A stretch of 64,000 bases of DNA, taken from NCBI RefSeq assembly GCF_017352115.1, contig NZ_CP071448.1, forward strand, positions 4,575,001 through 4,639,000. The letters are read 5' to 3'. The DNA is from Flavobacterium endoglycinae (GTDB lineage: Bacteria > Bacteroidota > Bacteroidia > Flavobacteriales > Flavobacteriaceae). This document shows positions 35,197 to 43,000 of this stretch, piece after piece; the first letter of the stretch is position 1, and each line of letters starts with the position of its first letter. The position numbers were made by a program, and so were the translations under genes. The notes under the pieces were generated by a model that made no database searches, was not told the DNA's origin, and saw nothing but the letters and a program-made list of their open reading frames with translations.

Positions 35197-35514
35197 TCAT
35201 TCAAAATGAAAATTAAGAAATTCAAAAGTTTCATTAAAACCTCTTATCAATTCAATCTTTTTATCTCTTCGCCATTTCTTCAATTCTTTTTCTCGTGCGA
35301 TTGCTTCTTGTATCCATGTGAATTTTTCATAATAAACTAAAAACTGAATATTATATTTTGCTGCAAAACTGCTAATATTTAAATCTATATTTTCTTTATG
35401 CTGTGCAAGTCTTTTTCTTAAGTTATTAGTAACTCCGATATAAAAAGAAGTGCGATGTTCATTTGTTATAATGTAGACGTAATAAGTATGATAGCCAAGT
35501 TGAGGATTTAACAT
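35197..35514 (-). CDS. GIY-YIG nuclease-family protein
   Basis: 105 residues from ATG at 35514 (MLNPQLGYHTYYVYIITNEH); a start 9 codons upstream is possible. The GIY-YIG signature is YYVYIITNEHRTSFYIGVTN with Y, Y, G, followed by LRKRLAQHK (catalytic Arg), and VYYEKFTWIQEAIAREKELK with the catalytic Glu; WRRDKKIELIRG completes the UPF0213/YhbQ-like domain. Lone one-domain GIY-YIG proteins occur in many copies in Bacteroidota with no known role. It is bracketed by two same-orientation copies of one palindromic repeat. Confidence 0.9.
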   Translation of the reverse strand: MLNPQLGYHTYYVYIITNEHRTSFYIGVTNNLRKRLAQHKENIDLNISSFAAKYNIQFLVYYEKFTWIQEAIAREKELKKWRRDKKIELIRGFNETFEFLNFHFE

Positions 35515-35556
35515 TTTTATTTTTTTTGTACGAATATACATATTTTAAATCTAGTT

Positions 35557-35659
35557 TGTCATTTCGACCGAAGGGAGAAATCACACTCGTTGATCGACAA
35601 AGATTGGCGACATTCTTTGCGGAGTTTCTAGTGTGATTTCTCCTCCGTCGAAATGACAA
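35557..35659. repeat. Full palindromic repeat (GTCATTTCGACCGAAGGGAG type)
   Basis: The left arm TTGTCATTTCGACCGAAGGG with AGAAATCACACTCG is mirrored by AGTGTGATTTCTCCTCCGTC and GAAATGACAA at the right. The loop carries GATCGACAAAGATTGGCGAC. It lies 43 nt upstream of the GIY-YIG start codon. Confidence 0.88.
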
Positions 35660-35694
35660 AAATGCGATAAATACATCCCAAAATATAGATTTAG

Positions 35695-35763
35695 TATATT
35701 TGTTAAAGAACATAAAGTAGTTGTAAGAAAAAGAATATAAAATAAAGAATTTTCCTATATTTG
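35695..35763 (+). promoter_or_regulatory. Two Bacteroidetes -7 boxes in front of the structured RNA
   Basis: TATATTTG occurs at 35695-35702 and again at 35756-35763. The second would start transcription at about 35770. No well-spaced -33 TTG was found for either. Confidence 0.55.
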
Positions 35764-35770
35764 TAGTTCT

Positions 35771-35884
35771 TAAATCTTCACATTAAGAACACATCAAATT
35801 TGCCCTTGTGCTATGTAGTAAAGCTCCCAAAGGACTTTGACGCCGTGAAGAAGCGTAAGACTGCTAAGGCACGAGGGTTTTTCT
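35771..35884 (+). ncRNA. Candidate structured RNA: three-way junction closed by a terminator-like stem
   Basis: The plus strand can fold into P1, CCCTTGTGC (35803-35811) with GCACGAGGG (35869-35877), followed by TTTTT. Inside are GTAGT (35815-35819) with ACTGC (35860-35864), a hairpin AAAGCTCC/GGACTTT (35820-35838) with loop CAAA, and a hairpin ACGC/GCGT (35840-35856). A small hairpin CTTAA...TTAAG precedes it. The stretch is less AT-rich than its surroundings and has no reading frame. I cannot assign it to an Rfam family. It lies 15 nt before the ATG of a 77-residue protein, so it may be a leader RNA or an independent small RNA. Confidence 0.55.
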
Positions 35885-35899
35885 TAAATTCTTCACTTA

Positions 35900-36133
35900 A
35901 TGAAAACAGAAACCCTTTCCAAAGAAGCCGAAAAAAGGCTGATTGATTTTTTTAACCATATTATCGATCCCGACGATATGGCTAAAATATTAAGACAAGT
36001 AAACTGCATTTTAGCGCTCGCCGTAATGCGACAACACGAAACTCTCCAAATTGGACTAACAAATTTCGAAGACAATTATTATTGGGTCAATGAATTGGCG
36101 GAGATTTTGAATCCTTATTTGAGTGAGGAGTAA
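35900..36133 (+). CDS. Hypothetical 77-residue protein downstream of a structured RNA
   Basis: Not recognised. An all-helical acidic protein: KEAEKRLIDFFNHIIDPDDM, AKILRQVNCILALAVMRQHE, then NFEDNYYWVNELAEILNPYL. No signal peptide or membrane span. The ATG at 35900 overlaps a sequence (CTTAAATTCTTCACTTAATG) that nearly repeats CTTAAATCTTCACATTAAG at 35769-35788, the 5' end of the structured RNA. A terminator follows 16 nt after the stop. The link between RNA and protein is unproven. Confidence 0.72.
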   Translation: MKTETLSKEAEKRLIDFFNHIIDPDDMAKILRQVNCILALAVMRQHETLQIGLTNFEDNYYWVNELAEILNPYLSEE

Positions 36134-36134
36134 G

Positions 36135-36228
36135 GTTTATAAAATGGAAAAACCTCGATTTTGAATGAATCGAGGTTTTATTTTTAGATATAATTTTGCG
36201 GGCACGGATTGCAAATCCGCGCTATCGG
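36135..36228. repeat. Terminator-plus-palindrome block, copy 1
   Basis: GTTTATAAA, then a hairpin, then TTTGCGGGCACGGATTGCAA and ATCCGCGCTATCGG. The same order recurs at 37059-37164. It ends 1 nt before the DUF4359-like gene's stop. Confidence 0.8.
36149..36185. terminator. Bidirectional terminator
   Basis: A perfect 12-bp inverted repeat AAAACCTCGATT (36149-36160) and AATCGAGGTTTT (36168-36179), then ATTTTT on the plus strand. It ends the 77-residue gene and, read on the minus strand, the DUF4359-like gene. Confidence 0.85.
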
Positions 36229-36229
36229 G

Positions 36230-36649
36230 TTATTCTATAGCCATTGAGTCTACACTGACAGCCATAGTATCAACTGCTTCTGAAGTATTTTTATAGCTGT
36301 TTATTTCATCATTATTAAATGCTTTATTTACTTTTTCAGAAATAAAAACATTTCCAAATAGACCATATCCAATACTTTTGCTTTTGCCTTGCCATGTAAT
36401 TTTAGTAATTGAAAATAGTATATAATTGTCTCTAGCTACAGAATTCTCAATTAACTTTTCTGCCAAAGAACTTCCAAACAAAATTCCTAATTTTTCCATA
36501 TCAGAGCCATTTTCTGAGATAGAATTCTGAACAACTTGATTTATTACTGATTTTACAGCTTGTTTATGTTCTTCACTACTTGGGTTAGTTAAAACTGCTG
36601 TCAAAATGATAACAGCAAAAACTATAAGTATAATATTCCATTTTTTCAT
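36230..36649 (-). CDS. DUF4359-like anchored protein
   Basis: 139 residues. One N-terminal membrane anchor or uncleaved signal (WNIILIVFAVIILTAVLT), followed by NPSSEEHKQAVKSVINQVVQ, a variable middle, and the more conserved FSITKITWQGKSKSIGYGLF and GNVFISEK. This pattern fits the DUF4359 group as I remember it; the function is unknown. The tail (SEAVDTMAVSVDSMAIE) is a repeated acidic stretch. It lies between two duplicated repeat blocks, together with the small gene at 36727. Confidence 0.6.
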   Translation of the reverse strand: MKKWNIILIVFAVIILTAVLTNPSSEEHKQAVKSVINQVVQNSISENGSDMEKLGILFGSSLAEKLIENSVARDNYILFSITKITWQGKSKSIGYGLFGNVFISEKVNKAFNNDEINSYKNTSEAVDTMAVSVDSMAIE

Positions 36650-36726
36650 AATATTTTTATTTGGTTTTTCATTTTCCAGTAAATAAGACTTCCATTTCTG
36701 GAAGTCTTAAAATAAACAATAAGCTG

Positions 36727-36894
36727 TTAAGCATATCGGATTAATTTCCATGTTACAGCTTTGTTGTTGTAAGGAGGAAATTGATTACCTTTAGCTAAAG
36801 GTATGGTTGTTGATGGAGACGATTGTGCCTCCCACACTCCTGATTCCGGACATGTTTCACCAGTTTTGCGAGTTGTCCCTAATGGTAGCGCCAT
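36727..36894 (-). CDS. 55-residue YjzC-like small protein
   Basis: Found by reading the minus strand from ATG at 36894. It begins MALPLGTTRKTGETCPESGV and continues with WEAQSSPSTTIPLAKGNQFP and PYNNKAVTWKLIRYA. The KTGE-x-CPxSG-x-W start, the IPL-KG-x-FPP middle and the TW-L end resemble the short YjzC-type proteins found in Firmicutes and scattered elsewhere. The single Cys and the short length suggest a small folded unit; function unknown. A genuine gene is likely because the pattern is conserved end to end. Confidence 0.65.
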   Translation of the reverse strand: MALPLGTTRKTGETCPESGVWEAQSSPSTTIPLAKGNQFPPYNNKAVTWKLIRYA

Positions 36895-37058
36895 AATTTA
36901 AAATAATTAAGGTTAATAATTAGTAAACTTAAAACCAATCATTATCTAATTATTACGGAAAACCTTCTTTTGATTATTTTTATAATATAATTTAATTATT
37001 TGTCGTTTCTGACTTCAAGTTAGGTGGCCGTGTTAGCAAGAAGAAAACAGTGACTAAA

Positions 37059-37164
37059 GTTTATAAATTTAAAAACCTCGATTTTTTGGAATCGAGATTT
37101 TAGTTTTTAGTGATATAATGTGTTCATTACTTTGCGTGCACGGATTACAAATCCACGCTATCGG
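37059..37164. repeat. Terminator-plus-palindrome block, copy 2
   Basis: GTTTATAAATTT, a hairpin (CTCGATT at 37077-37083 with AATCGAG at 37090-37096), then TTTGCGTGCACGGATTACAA and ATCCACGCTATCGG. Related to 36135-36228. The hairpin probably terminates the DUF6161-like gene on the minus strand. The gap 36895-37195 otherwise shows no gene. Confidence 0.8.
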
Positions 37165-37195
37165 CTTAAATCTGCCAACGTTTAAATAATAACTT

Positions 37196-38458
37196 TTAAC
37201 TTTTAATTTTATCAAATATGCCAGGCATAGTTGGATTTCCGTCATCTTTTAACATTCCAGTATCTGCTCGGCAAAATAGAGATTGTAAAACCAAGCTTCT
37301 ATCTTCCTGTGTAATTGTACTATCCTTTATTAAAGATAAATAAAAAACAGTAAGTTTTTCTCTTTCTTCAGCATCTCTAGCTAGATGAAAACTAGAAAAC
37401 ATTGCTTTTTTTACAGCTTGAATTCCAAAAAAGAGAAAAGAAATGAATGTTACAAAAATAATTGACCATCTTATAGCTCGAACAGGTTCTTTTGAAAAAA
37501 TACTTTCTAACATATCTTCAGGTGTGAGCCATAACAAAAGGAAAAGCATAGTTGCACCTACTATCACTAGAGTAATTAGCCATCGCATAAATTTATGTCC
37601 TTCAATATTTAATTCAGTAGCTCTCTGTTTCCAATATTCAGCGGGAACTTGAAATTTCATTTGTTCACGATAAGTTTGTTCTAATTCTATTTTAGTAGCT
37701 AAAGATTTTTTTAACAGCCTTTTTGCAGCTTTTTCACTTGTACTAATTTCAGTTTTTACTTTATCAGTCCATTCAGAAAAGTTTTTTGAAAAAGTTTCAT
37801 TCCATTCTATTGTAATATTTTTCAAATTCTCTATTTCATCTTCAGATTTTTGTTTTGAATTATTAAATAGCTCTTCAAAATTTTCTCTATCATCATTATT
37901 ATCTTGTTGGTATTTATTCCTAATTGTCGAAAAAGATATTTCTTCACTTTCTTTCAATGAAAGGATATCTAAATCTGCAATTTCAAAATTTGTAGAGGCT
38001 ATTAATCCCTTTAAATAATTTTTGTTTACTATATTGTTTGACTGAATGTTTTCAGTAAAGCCATCAAAAGCACCATTGAAAAGTTCAGGATATTTATTAT
38101 TAAGATTTGTTAAAAAAATAACTTTAGGTGAGTTGGCTAGCAAAATTGTATTCTTTGCGGTATTTAAAATTTTATTTATTTCTCTATTTACTTCTATAGG
38201 ATTAACAAATTTCTTTAGGACTACATTTTCTATTGTAAGTAATAATTTGGAGAAGAAATTTGTAGAATCTTTAAAATAATTATTGAAGTTGAAATTATTC
38301 CAATTTTCATTTTGTTCCTCAACAAATTTATGAAGTCCTATTAAATCGTATGTCCCTTCAAAATTTTCTTTAGGAATTTTAATAGTATAAACTTGATCAC
38401 GAATTATATTGTCATCAGATAAACTTTTATATTCTTTTTTAAAATCTGAATGTTTCAT
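37196..38458 (-). CDS. Coiled-coil membrane protein, DUF6161-like
   Basis: 420 residues. The N-terminal half is a soluble region of low complexity (rich in N, K, E), then a coiled coil (about 185-270). Two membrane helices follow (about 291-311 and 329-349), then a conserved tail HLARDAEEREKLTVFYLSLI, VLQSLFCRADTGMLKDDGNP and TMPG. That tail matches DUF6161 as I remember it. Function is unknown; such soluble-domain/two-helix architectures occur among membrane-acting defence effectors, which is only a hint. It stands alone, AT-rich, next to duplicated repeat blocks. Confidence 0.65.
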   Translation of the reverse strand: MKHSDFKKEYKSLSDDNIIRDQVYTIKIPKENFEGTYDLIGLHKFVEEQNENWNNFNFNNYFKDSTNFFSKLLLTIENVVLKKFVNPIEVNREINKILNTAKNTILLANSPKVIFLTNLNNKYPELFNGAFDGFTENIQSNNIVNKNYLKGLIASTNFEIADLDILSLKESEEISFSTIRNKYQQDNNDDRENFEELFNNSKQKSEDEIENLKNITIEWNETFSKNFSEWTDKVKTEISTSEKAAKRLLKKSLATKIELEQTYREQMKFQVPAEYWKQRATELNIEGHKFMRWLITLVIVGATMLFLLLWLTPEDMLESIFSKEPVRAIRWSIIFVTFISFLFFGIQAVKKAMFSSFHLARDAEEREKLTVFYLSLIKDSTITQEDRSLVLQSLFCRADTGMLKDDGNPTMPGIFDKIKS

Positions 38459-38573
38459 TTAAAAGTAAGTATGATTTTGATTGTCAAAATATTATTTATT
38501 TTTATTATTTCAAAAATATCAATTTAGCAATCTCAACAACCACGTATTTTTACCTGAAATTATTAAACAAAAA

Positions 38574-38603
38574 AAAACAGTCCCTCCAAAAAAGAGGAAC
38601 TGT
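38574..38603 (-). terminator. Terminator of the third efflux operon
   Basis: ACAGTCCCTC and GAGGAACTGT pair around AAAAAA with one mismatch region; the minus strand ends in nine T. It lies about 80 nt after the adaptor gene stop. Confidence 0.75.
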
Positions 38604-38683
38604 CCTAAGGCAAATTTTAGATTTGCACTCCGAAGAATGCGTACAGTAATTGGTAATCTACTAAAAAGAAGACTAAACGCAGG

Positions 38684-39769
38684 TTATTCGTTTATGACAT
38701 CGCCTTCCTTAGTTTCTTCGCTGGCGATTTTTACCAGTTTATCTTGAGGGTTTAAATCTCCGAAAATTTCGATTTTATCTTCGATTTCTCTTCCTTTTTT
38801 AATGTCAACTCTTGTGGCTTTGTGGTTTACTACTTTTACCACATACAAACCTTCAGCAGAATTCACCACTGCCGATTTTGGTACTACAAATGTGCTGTCT
38901 TTCGCGTTAAGCGGTAATAAAACTTCGGCAACCATTCCAGGTAATAAATTTCCTTTAGTATTGTGAACATCCATTTCGACTCTTTCAGAACGTAGTTTTA
39001 AATCTAAAGCTCCCGACATTCTGGTAATTTTAGCGGTAAAAGTTTCTGGCAATGATTTTACATTAAAACTCATTTCGTCTCCTGCATGCAAATATCCCGT
39101 GTATAATTCTGGAACAGAAACCGCCAAACGCAATTTAGATTGCTCTTGAATCGTTAACAAAGGCAAATCTGAACCTTTTCCTTGCGGGCCAACAAATGTT
39201 CCTAAATTGACATTTCTAGCTGCTACAACACCATCAAAAGGAGCACGGATTTCTAAGTATCCTCTCATGATCGAGATTTCTTTGTGAGCCGCAATGGCAG
39301 CTTGGTATTGTGCGTAATCAGAATTCTTTTTTCCGCTTGCCATTTCCAAATCGTTTTTAGAAATCGTTCCTTCAACTTTGCTGGTTTCGTACAAACGGTT
39401 GTAGGTGCTTTTGCTCGTTGCGTAAATCGCTTCCATAGATTTCAATCTAGATTCGGCAGCCGCTAATTGTGAACTGATTTCAGGCGCTTCTAAAATAATC
39501 AAAAGCTGTCCTTTTTTTACTTTAGAACCAATATCAACTTTTAAAGTTTTTACGAAACTGCTCACTTTCGCATACAAATCAACTTGTTGAAAACCGGTTA
39601 ATTCAGCTGGTAAACGTAATTCTGTCGTTAGTTTTTCTTTCGATAAAAGAAAAGTTTCAACTTTAGGTTCGATTTCTGCTTTCGCAGTTTCTTCTTTTTT
39701 CTTTTCGCAGCTGCTTAATACAACTAACGCTGTAAATAATAATGCGATTGATTTTATATTATTTTTCAT
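38684..39769 (-). CDS. RND efflux periplasmic adaptor lipoprotein
   Basis: 361 residues. Lipoprotein signal (SIALLFTALVVLSSCEKKKE, lipobox LSSC). Barrel-sandwich halves (YAKVSSFVKTLKVDIGSKVK and LEIRAPFDGVVAARNVNLGT) bracket a short alpha-hairpin; a beta barrel and membrane-proximal domain follow (GMVAEVLLPLNAKDSTFVVP, EGLYVVKVVNHKATRVDIKK). It connects the permease encoded upstream to its outer-membrane duct. Unusually, it is last in its operon (order OMP-permease-adaptor), separated from the permease by 233 nt that hold a dispersed repeat. Confidence 0.9.
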   Translation of the reverse strand: MKNNIKSIALLFTALVVLSSCEKKKEETAKAEIEPKVETFLLSKEKLTTELRLPAELTGFQQVDLYAKVSSFVKTLKVDIGSKVKKGQLLIILEAPEISSQLAAAESRLKSMEAIYATSKSTYNRLYETSKVEGTISKNDLEMASGKKNSDYAQYQAAIAAHKEISIMRGYLEIRAPFDGVVAARNVNLGTFVGPQGKGSDLPLLTIQEQSKLRLAVSVPELYTGYLHAGDEMSFNVKSLPETFTAKITRMSGALDLKLRSERVEMDVHNTKGNLLPGMVAEVLLPLNAKDSTFVVPKSAVVNSAEGLYVVKVVNHKATRVDIKKGREIEDKIEIFGDLNPQDKLVKIASEETKEGDVINE

Positions 39770-39820
39770 TTTTTGGTTTTATATAATGAATATGTTTTAA
39801 GCTTTTGGATTAATTATTTT

Positions 39821-39953
39821 AACACATAGAATCATAGCTCTTCTTTACGAATAAAGGCGTTTCACTTTTTTAAACAAACATAGCTATGAATGAAAACTAG
39901 TTTTTCTTTTATCTTTTTATTTAAAACAAAAATCTATGTTTCTATATGTTAAA
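39821..39953. repeat. Dispersed imperfect inverted repeat (ACATAG family), copy D
   Basis: Starts AACACATAGAATCATAGCTC, has AAAGGCGTTTCACTTTTT and ACATAGCTATGA in the middle, and ends AAATCTATGTTTCTATATGT. It sits between the permease and adaptor genes. Confidence 0.85.
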
Positions 39954-39972
39954 AAAAATTACACTCAACAAG

Positions 39973-40027
39973 TTATGACTTTCGACTTTCGACTTTCCAA
40001 CTTTATGACTTTCCAACTTTAGACTTA
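39973..40027. repeat. Heptamer-based tandem repeat at the 3' end of the permease gene
   Basis: Repeated units of the form GACTTTC/CAACTTT run from 39975 through the permease stop codon (40003-40005) into its last codons, so the C-terminal residues SKVGKS are encoded by repeat units. Length change here would alter the tail of the protein. Confidence 0.7.
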
Positions 40028-43000
40028 CTTATTGATGCAATGTAATGGATGCTTTCTTCGTCTTCAGGATCTAAAGAAACTGATTGTGTCGTTGTTTTTT
40101 CTTGTGCCCATGCAAATATCTGCGGCAAGATCAATAATACGGCAAAAGTAGAAAATAATAATCCCCCGATAACCGCTCTTCCTAACGGAGAAACCTGATC
40201 GCCTCCTTCGCCGTGTCCGATTGCCATTGGCAGCATACCCATAATCATCGCAACCGAAGTCATGATAATTGGACGAAGACGCAGCGCAGCCGCTTCACGA
40301 GCCGATTCTATGGCATTTCCATTTTTTTTGCGCAACTGCTCGGCATTGGTTACCAAAAGTACGGCGTTGGCAATAGAAACCCCAACCGACATAATGATTC
40401 CCATGTATGATTGTAAGTTCAGTGTTGAACCTGTTAAAGTCAGCATTAATAATGATCCTAAAACTACGGCAGGAACTGTCGTTAAGATTACTAACGAAAC
40501 TTTGAACGATTGGAAATTAGCGGCCAACATTAAGAAGATTACGAAAACGGCAACCAATAATCCTGTTTGTAAACTGCTTAATGTTTCTGTCAATACAGTA
40601 CTTAGTCCAATTGGCGTGATAAACAAACCACGAGGCAACTCGCCAAGCGAACTAATGGTTTTGCTTACATCTTTTGATGCCGTACCTAAATCGGTTTGGT
40701 AGATGTTGGCAGTAACGGTAATGTATGGCATGGCCCCTAAATTGTCATTTTCACCACTTACAAAGCCCGGTGTAATTTTTGCAACGTCGCTTAAAACGGG
40801 ACGAAGCGAATTTTTCAATACTGGAATTTCTCCAATATCCGTTTTGCTTTTCATTTTGTTTAAAGGTACTTGAACCTGAACAGAATACGATAATCCTGCT
40901 TTTTCATCAACCCAGTTATTTTTTTCGGTATAACGAGAAGATGAGGTAGAAGCAACCAGCGAACGAGAAATATCATTCATATCCACTCCTAATTCGGCAG
41001 CACGCGTTCTGTCGATATCAATATTCATTGCTGGATAGTGAATTGGCTGACCAATTTGTACGTCTCTGAAATAGGATATCGCTTTTAGTTTGTCAACAAT
41101 CTGCGTAGCGTATAATTCATTTTTCTTTTTGTCTTTTCCAGCAACACGAATCTCGATTGGAGTAGGAGAACCTTGGCTCAACACTTTATCAGTTAATTCG
41201 ATTGGCTCAAAAGAAAGTTTAGTATCTGGCAGTACTTTTTTAATTCTTGCTCTAAACTCATCTTTAAATTCATCCATATCTGCCTCATAGTCTTTCAAAC
41301 TCACTTGGAAAACCGCTTCGTGAGAACCCGCCATGAATAAATAAATCGGGTTGATCGAGAATAGAGAAGGGTGTTGCCCGACATATACAGAAGAAATTCC
41401 GATATGCTCTTTTCCAACCATTTTTTCCAATTCTTTTAAAACAACTCTGGCTTGTTCTTCGGTTCTTTCCAAACGCGTTCCATCAGCTGCACGCATTCTC
41501 AACTGGAACTGACTTGAATTGGTTCTCGGGAAAACATCTTTTCCAATAAAACTAATAAACAAAACTGCTAGAATTATCGAACCTGTTAAATAAATAATAG
41601 TCGTTGCTTTTTTATGAACAAACAAACGATCTAAAAGTCGCATGAAACGATTTCTGAATTTTTCGAAACCAGATACTTTTCCATCATTGTTGAAATCTTC
41701 TCTTTCAACCATATCCTTTTTCTGGCCAATTAAATCTTGTTCAGATTCTGGTGTTAATCCGCAGGCGTTAAATTCAGCTTCGTCGTCTGTAATTTCTGGA
41801 GTGTGTTCGTGTTTGTCGTGTCCTTTCATCATCCAGTTCGCCATTACAGGTACAAAAGTCTGAGATAATAAGAATGAAATCACCATTGAGAAACCAATTG
41901 CTAAAGCCAGAGGAAGGAACAATGCTCCCGGAATACCAACCATGGTAAATGCTGGCGCAAATACGGCTAGAATACAAAGTAAGATCAATAATTTAGGCAA
42001 AGCAATTTCCTGACAGGCATCCCAAATGGCGAGTGCTTTTGGTTTTCCCATGTCGAGATGCTGGTGAATATTTTCGATGGTTACGGTACTTTCGTCCACC
42101 AAAATACCAATCGCAAGAGCCAATCCTGATAAAGACATTAAGTTGATCGTTTGTCCGAATAATTTCAGAAATAAAACCCCAGAAATAATCGAAATCGGAA
42201 TTGTCATAATTACGATTAATGCTGCACGACGGTCACCTAAGAATAACAATACCATTAATCCCGTTAAAACCGCACCAATGATTCCTTCTGTAATCAAACT
42301 TTTTACGGAGTTGATTACATAAACCGACTGGTCAAATTCATAAGATAATTTTACATCTTCAGGAAGTGTGCTTTGAATTTTAGGCAATTCTGATTTTAAT
42401 TTCTGAACGACATCCCAAGTCGAAGCGTCTCCCGCTTTTGCGATACTGATGTAAACCGAACGTTTTCCGTTTACTAAAGCATAACCTGCAGTGATATCGG
42501 CACCGTCTTTTACCGTTGCCACATCACCTAATTTTAAGTTTTGAACACCGCCTTTAAATAACGGAATCTGCTCAAAATCTTTAACTTCTTTAATAGTGTT
42601 ATTAGTTGGTGTGATATAGTTTTTATCGCCCATACGCACGTTTCCTGACGGCGCTGTCTGGTTGTTCAAACGAATGGCTTCAACAATCTGATCTGGCGTC
42701 ATATTGTGCGAACGCAATAAATCTGGATCTACGTTCACCTCAATTGTTCTTGGACTTCCTCCAAAAGGTGCTGGAGACAATAAACCCGGAATAGATGTAA
42801 AAGAAGCACGAACATACACGTTGGCTAAATCCTGTAATTCGTTGTTGGATCTGATTTTACTGCTCAAAACCAATTGTCCGATTGGAAGTGAAGAAGCATC
42901 AAAACGAATGATAAACGGTGGCTGTGTTCCTGGAGGGAAAACCGCTTGGATTCTATTTGAAAGCGCACTTAACTCGGCTGCAGCCTGAGCCATGTTGGTT

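Noticed and set aside
35459..35713. 84-codon minus-strand frame
   Set aside because: Runs through the GTCATTTCGA palindrome; the predicted peptide is repeat-derived.
35771..35884. tRNA or tmRNA gene
   Set aside because: The junction lacks a T-loop GTTC-like motif, an anticodon stem of the right size and a CCA-type end.
36135..37164. Insertion sequence bounded by the duplicated blocks
   Set aside because: The enclosed genes encode no transposase and the blocks are direct, terminator-containing repeats rather than terminal inverted repeats.
38481..38747. 88-codon plus-strand frame
   Set aside because: Spans a terminator and the antisense of the adaptor gene's 3' end.
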